The notes under the pieces are model-generated. The model saw only the letters and a program-made list of their open reading frames with translations. It was not told the origin of the DNA and searched no databases. The position numbers and the translations under genes were made by a program. 64,000 nucleotides of DNA from Clitopilus passeckerianus (Eukaryota; Basidiomycota; Agaricomycetes; Agaricales; Entolomataceae): NCBI GenBank assembly GCA_944990035.1, contig CALYLX010000100.1, positions 609,525-673,524 on the forward strand, read 5' to 3'. The first letter of the stretch is position 1, and every line of letters starts with the position of its first letter. Below, piece by piece: positions 34,945-46,100 of the stretch.

Positions 34945-37150
34945 ATGACTTTGACAATGGAGGCTAAAGCGGGCATCCTCGCCCTCGCAGCCATTGGCTT
35001 TCTTTGGATCAAGCAGCGCCGCACTTCGAAGCAGCTTCCACTCCCTCCTGGCCCTCTGAGGCTGCCACTCATAGGGAATGTTCACCAGCTTCCCAAGAGT
35101 GAAGAATGGATTCAGTACCATGAATGGTGTCGCGAACATGGTGAGGTTGCATTTAACGTACTTGCCCAGGTTGGATCTGAAGCTTCCTGCCCAAGACACC
35201 GACATCATATATCTCAATTTCATGGGCATGGACGTGGTAGTGCTAGACACACCCGAAGCGGCTACAGAGCTTTTGGACAAGAACTCGGCCATATTCTCCG
35301 GCAGGTTCGTCATATGAATGAACATTTGAATAGTAACTTTTCTTTATTATGCTGGTAGGCCAAGCATGACCATGATCAGCGACTTAATGGGTTGGGATGG
35401 GCATATGGCAATCATGCCATACGGTAAGAGGCCCTTTACTCATCCCATCGATTCACTTCTTACAATTATTTCCCACAGGTAATCGATGGTGAGTCTCTGC
35501 GTGAATGCCTAGGAAACCTTTTGCTCAACGTTTCGACAGGCGACAACATCGTCGTGCGATGCACCAGTACTTCCATTTGTCTGCAGCTAGGCAATTTCTT
35601 CCAGCGTCGACTAAGGCAACTCACGGACTCCTTCGTCGCCTGCTCGCGTACAAATCTGTTACTGTATGCGACTCCATGATACGCGAGTTAAGACAGTAGG
35701 TATTCGCATTTGTATCCTCAGAGTTTATGCTAACGAATGGTAGAATGGCTGGCGAAGCCATTATTCGCGTCACATATGGTCTCCCCGTTCTCGAGCGGAA
35801 TGACCCTTACATTGAAGCTGCAGAAGCGGGATCTGGTCCTTTTAATGATGCACTGAAAGTTAACAAGTTCCTTGTCGACCTACTCCCTATTCTGAAGTAC
35901 CTTCCGGACTGGATGCCTGGCGCAGCCTTCCAGAGAAAGGCAATGGAATGGAGAAAGATAACTCAGACGATGATAAATATGCCTTTTGAGGCGGCGAAAG
36001 AGAAAATGGTGAACTGTGTTGCCTTCTTCGCTGATATTCACGCTGAACACTATTGTAGAAAAACGGAGACGCCACATTCTCCTTCGCATCTCAGTCACTT
36101 CTCAAGATTGACCATGAGAAAGGCGATGTAGAGCAGCGGGAAGATGTCATAAAGAATACAGCTGCCGCAATATTTGGAGGTGAGTATGTTCCGTTATCTC
36201 ATCAGGTACGGGTCTGATCTTTTAACTTGAAGCGGGATCAGAGTCGGTATGATGCACCAGTCTATTCTCACGTCCAATTATGCACTCAGGTCACTGCATA
36301 GACCGTCTCCGCCATCGGGTCCTGCATCCTTGGCTTGATAGAGAACCCGCAGATTCTTATGAAGGCCCAGAAACTTGTTGATGAGGCTACCGGAGGGGAG
36401 CGCCTACCCACCTTCGAGGATTTCGACCGACTTCCGTACATTACCGCCATCGTAAATGAAACTCTGCGCTGGAGAGATGTGGCTCCGATAGGTGCGTCAG
36501 TTCTAGGCTTGGGCTGACTACGTCTATAAACCTTGATTTCTCCAGCCATACCACACTACACGGATGTTGAAGCGATCTACAAAGGATACCGCATTCCCGC
36601 GAGAACAATCGTAATTCCGAATGTTTGGTCTGCCCAGTCCTCTCTTTATTTCGCTCGATTCTAATGTCATTTTATCCAGGGCAATGCTTCATAATCCTGA
36701 TATCTACCCTGAGCCTTCGAAGTTTAACCCTGATCGTTTCATGAAGGATGGCCAACTCGACCCGAATGTCAGAGATCCAAGTCACGCAATATGGGGTTTC
36801 GGGAGACGGTACGTCTAAATTTTCCAACACAGGACAACAATGAATCGACGTTCCCAGTATGTGCCCAGGTCGTCATATGGCTTTTGCTGCTGTATGGGTT
36901 GCAATTGCATCCCTTGTGGCTACATTTGATATGACGAAGGCAATGGATGAGGAAGGAAATGTTCTCGAGCCGGGTCACGAGTATGATATTGCTGTCCTAC
37001 GGTAGGGTTGACCTTCGCTTTTCGATTCCGCCAGTAACTTAATTACATATTCCGTTGAACAGGATACCACGGTCATTCAGATGTTCGATCCAGCCGAGGT
37101 CCAAAGAAGCCGAAGTATTAGTCCTAGCTACATCTTTGGAAGAAGTATAG
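34945..37150 (+). CDS. Cytochrome P450 monooxygenase
   Basis: Microsomal-type P450. It starts MTLTMEAKAGILALAAIGFL (membrane anchor), then QLPLPPGPLRLPLIGN (hinge). I-helix: AAIFGAGSES joined to TVSAIGSCILGL, with Glu in place of the usual Asp of AGxDT. ExxR: IVNETLRWRDVAPI. The PERF-like region is NPDRFMKDGQLDPN. The heme-binding loop WGFGRR is joined across an intron to MCPGRHMAFA and contains the axial Cys. About ten to twelve short exons end LATSLEEV at 37150. The gene resembles the basidiomycete O-methylsterigmatocystin-oxidoreductase-like group, a label that does not give the substrate. It is 435 bp after the O-methyltransferase in the same direction. All key residues needed for heme binding are present. 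Confidence 0.88.
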
Positions 37151-37814
37151 CCATGCACTTTCGACACTTGTTGTTCGAATAATAGCCTGTGAAAAGGTGC
37201 TGCATAAATTGAAAAAATGCATCGTATCAGGTTGGTCGTAGTGGGAGAACAGAAATTCAGGCAAGATAGCCGACGTGATTTTGGCTTCGTCGCCGGATTT
37301 TGTTATCTCCGTTCGGCTAATTTGGTTGTCCTCCATCATCTAACTGGCTGCTGGCAGCGCTGGCGCTCAAATGTTCATTTGATCAACCTTCTCGTAAGCG
37401 GGGAGAATGGGGGGAACCACCCGAGCCTCTCACGGCTCTCATCGAACCAAATACCAAGGTGCGATCATCGGAGAGAAGTGTGATTACAACTTGAGGTGCT
37501 ATGGTGCTTGCACCCCTGAATTCTGGCAGCCAAGCGTACTTATTCGATCTGTAGAGCCAAACTTGATTCTATCCAGCGAAATCGGAACATGACATTCAAA
37601 CTGCATCAGGCTTGTCCAGTCACATCATTAATTCTGTTGGGAGCGATGCTTCTCCATCTGGGCACAAGAGCGTTTGAGTCGTAAATCCACTTCTGATCGT
37701 ATGATCACAGCATGTAGATGCACCGTTCTGCACCCTTTTATTTCTGTTCAAGCCGGACCCAACATCACCACCATTGCCTCAAGCTCTCTTTTCGTCCTTC
37801 ACGTTCACACAAAG
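37151..37814. other. Intergenic region
   Basis: About 660 bp between the P450 stop and the second hemerythrin-like gene. No convincing gene; holds the promoter of the latter. Confidence 0.5.
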
Positions 37815-38734
37815 ATGGGTCCTTCTCCCGATACCTGCTCTCTAATTCACTGGAACATGGTCAATGGTGCGTAACATTAGGTTCATTTATGGTGTTATTC
37901 TGAAACGAATTCTACAGCGCATCGTGCATTCAAGTTGGGATTCGACAGTATCTTGAACAATCTCAACAACCCGCCCCTGGATGACCTCGCTAACTTCCTT
38001 GGCTATTGTGAAGCATGGGTAGTTTGCATTGAAGGTCACCACGATAGCGAGGTAAGCATTGTTCTAGAGTTTCTTCTAACATCATTTCTGGTGGTAACTT
38101 GGGCGTTATAGGAAGTCATTGTGTTCCCTTTCCTCAACGAACGCATGGACTTCTCAGGAGAAGCAGAGCAGCATAAAGCGATCCATGCCGTCCTCGATGA
38201 ACTGTCAGGTATCATTCGCGAGGCTAAGGCTGACCCTACAAAGTTCGACGCAGCGAATATGAAATTTACAATGGAAGCCTTCAAACCCATACTGGTCCGT
38301 CTACCCTTCAGCCGACCTACCATATTCTAAGGTCTTTTCATTAGTTCTCTCACTTGGACGAAGAGGTGGCACACATTGTTTCATCTAAAATAAAGGAGGC
38401 TGGTTTCAGTGAGGAGGAGATTCTCGAGATGAACCATAAGCTGGAAGCTTATGCAAAGTCGCATGGAGACCCTTTCCTCGCGATTCCATTCATGGTTTGG
38501 TAAGAATGCTTCCGCTCCTGGTGATAGTGATCTAATGACTTGGCACAGTCATACTCCAGAAGAGGATAAGCCTTACTGGCCTGGCTTTCCTTGGATCCTA
38601 CGAAAGGTTCTCATTCCTTATGTTTTTGCCTGGAGGTATTCAGGGTGTGTGTTTTATTTCTCGTATACGTTTGCGGGCTAATGAAACCGCCAACCGTTAG
38701 CTATTGGAAGTATGCACCGTATCCTGCATCTTAG
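37815..38734 (+). CDS. Hemerythrin-like (HHE cation-binding) protein, copy 2
   Basis: Paralogue of the gene at 27554-28498, in the opposite direction. It starts MGPSPDTCSLIHWNMVN. HHE motifs: AHRAFKLGFDSI, IEGHHDSE joined to EVIVFPFLNERMDFSGEAEQ, HKAIHAVLDEL and SHLDEEVAHIV. The C-terminus WPGFPWILRKVLIPYVFAWR, then YSG, and a last exon YWKYAPYPAS-stop match copy 1 in sequence and in intron position. The two proteins look a little over half identical across the domain, so the duplication is old. It borders the synthetase, methyltransferase and P450 genes on the right as copy 1 does on the left. A role in the pathway as a di-iron redox protein is possible but not shown. Confidence 0.85.
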
Positions 38735-39541
38735 ACACTCTGATGCGATAGACACTGGTCATCCTGAGGCGTATACATGTTTATTTTAGAACGTTTGAAG
38801 GACGCTTTTATGGAACGAATTTGATTCTTACCTGGTCATCCAATATACCTAGGTAGATGTGGCGTGCTCATGGCACTGTTTTCGATTGTCACTCAACCTC
38901 AGATTGGTACCCAATCACACCGTCCGAGTTCCATATCTGTACGGATAGATGGGGATGATCGGACAACATCTTACAGAAGGTTCGATATTTGGCTTTGACT
39001 TCGATCAGCTCCAAGGCTACCAAGAGGGTCAGTGACGGCATGGAGTCAGTGGCGTTGGCCCAAGCCAGCTGGGTGTCCACTAACCAGTTCAACCATCTGC
39101 AAGAAATCCTGCCTGTCAGGTTTTCAGCTATGATGATAGCTCATCTAGAAACCCATCTCTCATCAGTGCCTAATCAAGCGACTTGGGCATTCTTTAGAAG
39201 TCAATAGGAACACCAAGTGCAACCACCTTCGTCGCTAGCGGTGCCAATCTAATCTTGCAGCAGTCCAGATGCGCTTACAACGGCTGATTGAACAGCCAGG
39301 CACCACCTTATTTCCAAGCACACCGCATGGATTCTCTCCGTGCCACGGTACGTCCTAAATGGCGAAGGTAGCCTGCTCTACTAGCTCCGAACCTCCATCA
39401 GTTGTTTTACCACTGACAGGATGGTTTCCTCCTCCGAATCTCCATCACTCTAATCAGAGGTTATGCGATCCCCTAATCAGTGGCTAATGCGGGCTATAAA
39501 GCAAGGTCATCTGAGGACAAGAGGAGCCACAGGGAAACAGA
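38735..39541. other. Intergenic region with a TATA box at its right end
   Basis: About 800 bp with no convincing gene. Confidence 0.5.
39495..39500 (+). promoter_or_regulatory. TATA box of the seven-helix protein gene
   Basis: TATAAA in GGGCTATAAAGCAAGG, 42 bp before the ATG at 39542. Spacing is short but usable. Confidence 0.5.
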
Positions 39542-40832
39542 ATGTCTGCCAACGGTACCTCTCCACCGAACGTTGTACAGATTCCACTTCCGCCAGGGCT
39601 AACACCTGAGAAATGGTTCGAGCTTCAGGGCTCGATCGGTGAGTAAAAAGAAAGGTTATCATTCAGGGTTACCTTCTCATCCGATATCTTCAGTGGCTGT
39701 CGCGATCTCAATCGCCGCTGCAGCTGCGGCTGCCTGGTGGGATTAGTATGTCTGCCTAATATCCTGGGTCGGAATGGTTGCCTAACAGTCGACCTTGCAG
39801 CTTGGTGCTTCTGCCTCACGAGCTTGCTCTCTACAAGAAGGGCAACCAGACACATTGGAGACGTGGCCCAGGTGTCTATGCGTGAGATCGCATTCCTTAA
39901 TCTAGGCGTGAGCGATGGTACTAATCTAGATTGCCTCTTCCCAGGTTCATCGTATTACGGTACGCTGGGGTACTTGCCTTCATCCCAGCCTTGTTCATTT
40001 CTTCGCTGCAATGTACTCGATGCATGCTGGCGGGTGCCATGGGCCAGGTCTGCGCCGTCCTCGTTACGGCGTCGGCTGGCATAATCTTTGCGTTCCGGGT
40101 CTTCTCGCTTTGGAGTGGCAATAAAATCGTCTACGGGGTTGTCACTGTACTCTATGTTCTTATGGTTGGATCTTGGGTAAGCGTACCAGTCACCATTGCG
40201 AAAAGTCGCTCGATTGACTGTTTCGTTAGATTGCAGTCGCAGCAAGTCTACGTGCCACCGAAGGACCCAAGACCGCCTATGGGTCCAACTGTCTGCTAGA
40301 CCCAATACCGAGCTGGGCTCCTCTGTCATACATCTGCTCTCTCGTCTTTGACTCTCTCATTCTCGGCCTCACACTCGCCAAAATAAAAGGGCACAGAAAT
40401 AGTGGCATCGCCGGCCAACTGCTCCGGGATAGCATCCTCTATTTCTGTTTGGTCACGGCAACGAATCTCGTCGTCGTTATCATCCAACTTCTCAGAGGCG
40501 AGCAGTATATAATAGCGAAGCAAGCCGTTCTCTGCTTTCCCACTCTCATCAATACCGCTATGGGCAGTCGGTAGGTGGCGCATTTGACCCAAGTACGGAG
40601 TTGATGGTTGATGATCCTCGTCTGTTATAGCGTCTTCCTCAACTTGAAGCTATATCATGAACGCAAGCATGCTTCAACATCTGAAGCATTGAAGATGATG
40701 TCGTCGAGTGATCGAACACGGCAGGGGACCGATCCTGCATACAACTCGCAGGTGAAAGGCGGTGTCATGGTGGTGGAGAGCAGCTATATACATGTGGACC
40801 CGAAGGAATCTAGGAGAGCAAGTTATGTATAA
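39542..40832 (+). CDS. Seven-helix membrane protein (DUF6533-type)
   Basis: Member of a large agaricomycete family of about 300-360 residues. It starts MSANGTSPPNVVQIPLPPGL; after the first intron comes AVAISIAAAAAAAWW, then DYLVLLPHELALYKKG, the family's hallmark at the end of helix 1. Later helices: FIVLRYAGVLAFIPALFISS, VLVTASAGIIFAFRVFSLWS, VTVLYVLMVGSWVSV, and LSYICSLVFDSLILGLTLAK. A cytoplasmic tail (KMMSSSDRTRQGTDPAYNSQ) ends at 40832. The seven-helix layout has led others to compare this family with receptors, but no function is established. Five or six short exons; inner boundaries approximate. Confidence 0.8.
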
Positions 40833-41434
40833 TACTGGTCTGTTTTTGTCGACATCACGCATATGACGAACATGTACATTAGTTAACTTATTCGCATGCG
40901 ACAGAACACTGAGAATGCTTCACTTTGTACGGCGCGGTTCTTTCAGGGTATACATTAACACACTACTGTAGGGTATCCGAGGGGAAGCAACGAAGAGAAG
41001 AGCGCGCGTGTATGATATGCGTTCAAATGACATTACCTAGTAGTACTCTACATAGAAGAAACCCGAGTGCAGCGAGAAGAAAAAATTGCAAACCACGAAC
41101 CCGAACCTGATAAATACCAATATCGATACCTGAATAGCAAAGTAGATGTGAAAACCAATACGAACAGCGGTAACCATTGCCCAACTTCTCTAGAGAGGCC
41201 ATTTCTACAAGACAGGATCCCAAAGCCAAAATTGAATATTAGGAAGTCCAGAAATTGGCTGCAACATTGGTCTGACACCGACAGGGCAACCCAAGCCCAT
41301 CTATCCTCGGAGGGAAATTTGCTTGACAGGACAAGCAAGGTTTGGGTTGACCAAGATCAGGAGCATCGTTCTGATACGTATGAAGTCCATCCTATATGGC
41401 CGGGTCAGCACAGATCTAGGACATGCACGTTCCT
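40833..41434. other. Intergenic, convergent 3' ends
   Basis: Between two converging genes. Frames at 41023-41338 (-) and 41067-41438 (+) have low complexity and no domain. Confidence 0.5.
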
Positions 41435-42001
41435 TTAAGGCCCACCTTTGTTCTGCAAATAACCATCCATTGCCTTGAACCCAAAATTCCGAATCTCCCT
41501 CTCCAGCAGCCAAACGTCGTCGCAGTTCACGACGCAGCAATCGTGCAGCACGCAGGCGGCATCCAGGAACCACGTTCGGGAGCTGAATTCGGGTGGCCTC
41601 CCATTCAACGCAGCAGCACCTTTCGGCGGGATGTTCACCGTCTTCATCATCAACAACAAGTTATCCGGCCCAACCACCTCCTCGTACGACCCCAACACGC
41701 CCAGATCGCATAACCGGATGATTGCAACGACGAGTGGGGAAGTAATGATGGGACACGATTTAACCTCGAGTTTCCAGTCGTCTGAGGCATCGGAGGCAAT
41801 AACAACGTGGAACAGGGTACCTTCAGAACCAATGGGCTTGATGTCGGGGTTCGATACGTAGAATGCCCAGTCCCACGTTGCTAGATCTCCGCGATAGGTG
41901 AGGATGGCATAGAGGACGTTCGGCTCGAGTTCCTGGTCTGATTCAATTGAGAGATTGCTGGAGGGGGAAGTGTCCGGTGGCTGATCGAGCGTGTCCTCCA
42001 T
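41435..42001 (-). CDS. Hypothetical protein, 188 residues
   Basis: Single-exon frame. Acidic, Ser/Pro-rich start (MEDTLDQPPDTSPSSNLSIE), then a compact domain with alternating strands (LYAILTYRGDLATWDWAFYV, GTLFHVVIA, WKLEVKSCP) and a Cys-rich second part (WFLDAACVLHDCCVVNC) followed by a charged helix (LLEREIRNFGFKAMDGYL). I recognise this as a layout often predicted in mushroom genomes, without known function. It might bind a small ligand or a protein; nothing in its neighbours helps. Confidence 0.65.
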   Translation of the reverse strand: MEDTLDQPPDTSPSSNLSIESDQELEPNVLYAILTYRGDLATWDWAFYVSNPDIKPIGSEGTLFHVVIASDASDDWKLEVKSCPIITSPLVVAIIRLCDLGVLGSYEEVVGPDNLLLMMKTVNIPPKGAAALNGRPPEFSSRTWFLDAACVLHDCCVVNCDDVWLLEREIRNFGFKAMDGYLQNKGGP

Positions 42002-43193
42002 CCTTGCCAGCCCAACGCCGATGCTGGTGATGCGAATGGTAAAGCTTTAAAGCCCGCCACGAGGGCGGTCCTCGTCGTCGAACGAAAAGGAATAGGGAGG
42101 TCGGCAGATCCCGAAACTTGCCTGATTTGGAAATTACACTGCATTTTGATTTGCAGATCTCGGACTCGGAGACATGGCCACACAGACTAGTCATCGCCAG
42201 TCATTACGAGTCCTCTAGATCTGGTCCGTGCATGTATTCTGCAGGGTATAAATACGCATTTGCGAGGTTCAATGCTCCTTACCACTCTGGCCTTATGGCT
42301 TAGATCAAGCGTAGTATCTGTTCTTAATAGTTTAACCACTATTATCGAGGCGTACGCGCCTCTGTATTGGTTATCTTATTTTTGCCGCCCTTGCCTTGTG
42401 CTCTGCTCGCAACACATGGCACGATGACCTTGCCATAGCACTACTGGCTCGTGTCGTCGGGGGAATCCCTTCTTTCTTTTTCTGGATTGTCAGAAGATTG
42501 CCAATTGGCGATTCTTTAGAAGTCGAGAAATAGATCTGAAGGAAATCCGCCGTCGTTTATTGTTTATTGTAACGAACCGTAACCTTTATTATTTCTTGAA
42601 ACAAAGCGGTTAGTAGCACCGCTATCATATGGTCATGGAGCTGGTGAGGCTTCAATATACAATACAATATACAATATTCAGTATTCGATCCGATCAAATG
42701 CAAAGAGTCGCCATAACCTTCTCCATCGATCGGCGCGAGCCCTCTTATTCTTTCCCCCACAAACCCTACCAGATGCGCCGCAATGTTTCTCCCGTCCGAC
42801 CCCTCACGCATTTTCTCCCCAACGTTTACCACAGGATCTCGTTCATTTCGCGATTGAATGGCCGGAGACTCAGGTTCGCATTGACGTGAGCCATACCTTA
42901 TCTGCCAGACGTATTGTTGAACACGATGCGATGTTTGCATGCAGTCTGTCAAAGATAATTGTGTGTCCGTCGCTTAGCCGAAATGGAAACAACGCTTGCT
43001 GCCCTGAATTGATCCACGTTCCTAATTATCGCAATTTTCAAAGAAATTACGTAATCATGGATGGTCGCCTTCACCCACGAGCTTTGGTTCGGCCCTAAGG
43101 TTACCAACGACCGCACGCAGTCGAATTCGCTTCAGCAAATCCAGCAGCATAGTTCGCTACGAGGGGGACTTACCTTCAACATAGCTGCTCACG
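42002..43193. other. Intergenic region, 1.2 kb, AT-rich
   Basis: Divergent promoters of the small unknown gene and the Pro/Gln-rich gene. Contains a short imperfect AATACAATAT repeat at about 42652-42682. Frames at 42557-42952 (-) and 42629-42889 (+) lie over it and are not convincing. Confidence 0.5.
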
Positions 43194-46100
43194 ATGGCTG
43201 GTTTCCTTCGGAAAAAGAGCAAGCAGGAGCCCCCTACGAACACACGGCCCGTTGTGACTGCTGCTAGTACCTCTTCATCGCCGACTTCAACGCCTTTGTT
43301 TGCCAGGTTCGCTACGACTTCGCACCATGCTGAGCCACAGAAAGCTGTCGTTTCTGGGCCTATGATGCTATCGAGTAATCCTCGGAGAGATGTCCCACCG
43401 GTTGGACAACATCGAAGTCACAGTACAAGGGGAATCTCTAACGGGATGCCTATAAATGGCCAGGTCCGCCGTGATACTGTCGACTATAAGGTACGATAGA
43501 ATCACATCTTAACTTTCATGATCTCCAACTCATGCTGCTCTACAAGCCCTTACCTGCTGCAAGAGAGCTTCCTCCGCAGCCTCGTGCTTCGTATCCCCAA
43601 CCTCACCCCCAACCTCGTGCACGGCCGATTTCCCGTGTTAGCATTGACAAGCCTCTTCCTCTTCCTGCTGAGCCTGTTCCAGCACCGAAGCCTATACCCA
43701 CATCGGCACTAGCACCACCACCGGTGCAAGCTCGCTCCGCTTCTCCTGATCTAGCCCTTGGCGGAGAGTATGCACATTTATGGAGTGTCATCGCGGGCGA
43801 CGACCCAAATGTTCTTCAAGGATCACCTCCCAGTTCCAACCCTCCCTCCATGAACAAAAGAAATCCCCCTCAAAATTCCGCCCCGCCACCTCCTTTGGCG
43901 CCGTCTTCACCTGGAAACGCTGCTCCCACGAAACCGCCCATAGTGGAGAACTCTTGGCCTTCAGAACGCCTCCCCAATGGATTTCCCACTTCCCATACCA
44001 ACGGCCACTCCCCAAATGCCGGCAAACAGACATTGGAGAAACTCAATGATCCCTCACGTCATGCCTTACTCACTGACACCAATAATGGAAAACGGATAAA
44101 CCCTGTCCAAGCTAACGGCAACGCTGCCAACATGCGTAGTGCCAATCCAATGGAAGATGAATTCGGCTCCCAACAACCTGCACCACCTCCACCGATAAAA
44201 CACAATGCTTCCATGTCAAAATCTCGTCCAACTAGCACTTATGTGCAGCCACCGCAAGCACCTGAGCGCATTGTGAAGGTAAATCCACATTTTGCTTCTT
44301 CATTGATGGAATACAAATTCCTCTGCATCTATTTTGATCGCTATGACGCGATCCCTCCGCCGAGAAAAGCATCCCTCGTGTTCTTATCTCCTCGATAGGC
44401 CACGAGCGTGCCACTAGTCAGGCACTCGAAGTACCGTGTTGTCCTCGTGTCCTCTTCTCCTAGTCCACTCTCATTTGCCTCCGTAATTGTATAGTGATGG
44501 TCCTATTTTAACAGCAGGATCCAAACCATACTCTTCTGCCAAGTCCCTCCAATTCACCCGATTCTAATCGGAGATTAACTCGGGCACAGGAGACGCCATC
44601 CTTCAACGGTGAATGGACTCCGGTGCGTGTTATACATGAATGACGGTATCACATCGATCTAATTCCACTTCTCGTGTTACTTTAGGCTGCTTCTAGAGAC
44701 AAACAGCTTCCCTCGTCATCGAACCCGGATGTCTCTCGTTTGACCTCACCATCGCAAATCATGGGTGCCTCTACCAGCTCGCTGGGCGCACAGTCCATTC
44801 GTTCCTCGGTGTACAAGGACATACGCACAGAAGACATATCTACCCCTCCGCCTCCCCAGCCTAACGTCACCCAGCAACCGTCACCTCCCGTTTCCCCGCC
44901 TCTGCCGCGAAAATCTCCAAGTATGCGCCAATCTCTCAACCCAGGTCAATTGTCGGGCAGAGGCAAGCCTCTCATCTTCGCAGCGATGGCATCTGTGGAT
45001 CCAGAACCAGAGAATCAGCCGCCACCACCAGCGTCCTTCCGTCCTTCCGATCGACCGCCGGTTGAACCGATGAATGCGCGGAACAACGTGCCTCCTCAGC
45101 AGCAACAGCAGCAGCCTCCTCCTCCCCATTTCCAGAATCACAATCAATTCCACCAGCAGCAGCCACCGCCGCAGTCTTACCGACCTCCCCAACCGGCTGA
45201 TGGTCCATACCCAAGCCGTCAAAATTCTCTGAATCAACCTGGACGTGGCCCACCCCAGCCATATCAGACTCCTCCAAATGGGCAATACCAACAGGTTCTT
45301 CCCGCTCGTTCCAGTGGGTCCATGAGGCAGAACAACAGAGGACCTCTACCACCCCAACCCCAACCTGGTCCTGGCTATGCGCCTCAGCCTGCATACTCCC
45401 CTCCCCCACAGAACAACCTACCTCCGCCACAGTCATTCCAACAAGCTCAGCACCCACTCCCTCAACCCCCACATGGCCCTAGACCATCTTACTCGCCTCC
45501 GCGAGATGCTACGGCACAACTGAGGATGTCGCCAGAACCTCACCGTGCGTCACCTACGAAAGGTAGACGCCTGAGCAAGAAGCCACCGCCAGGTAGCGAT
45601 GTGGCTTCTATTCGGTCGCAAAAACGACCTGGTAGTGGGGACAAACGACCCGGTAGTGGGCATGATAAATCTCAACCGCAGCCTCAGCTTCCTCAGCTCC
45701 AGCCCCAACCCCAGTTCCAGCAAAGGCCTCCTCAGCCACCTCATCATAATCACTTGGTGAAGCAGCATCATCAACAACACCACCAACCTCCTCCGCCCAT
45801 GGTCTCTATTACTCCTGGCCCTCCACCTCATGCAATTGTTTCGGCGCCACCACCACCACCCGAGAAGCTCTCGGTTGACAGGGACCCGCTTGGTGTTCCT
45901 CTTCACGACGACCCTTTCGCAAAATCAGACGGGGTGAAGATGCTCTCCCCGTTCTCGAAAGATGGACGAGGGGACTTCTTGGGTGTCGAATCCGATGCAG
46001 ACGGGTTCCATTCAACTTCTGAGTCTCCATCTCCCCGACTCTCGCAAAACATTGGTCCGTCAGAGCCGATGGTCGGCGTAGACAACCACGGAGAATTGGG

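Noticed and set aside
41023..41438. Overlapping frames on both strands between converging genes
   Set aside because: Low-complexity translations without family features.
42649..42690. AATACAATAT repeat as a possible CRISPR or transposon end
   Set aside because: It is only a short AT-rich imperfect repeat without spacers, terminal inverted repeats or a transposase.
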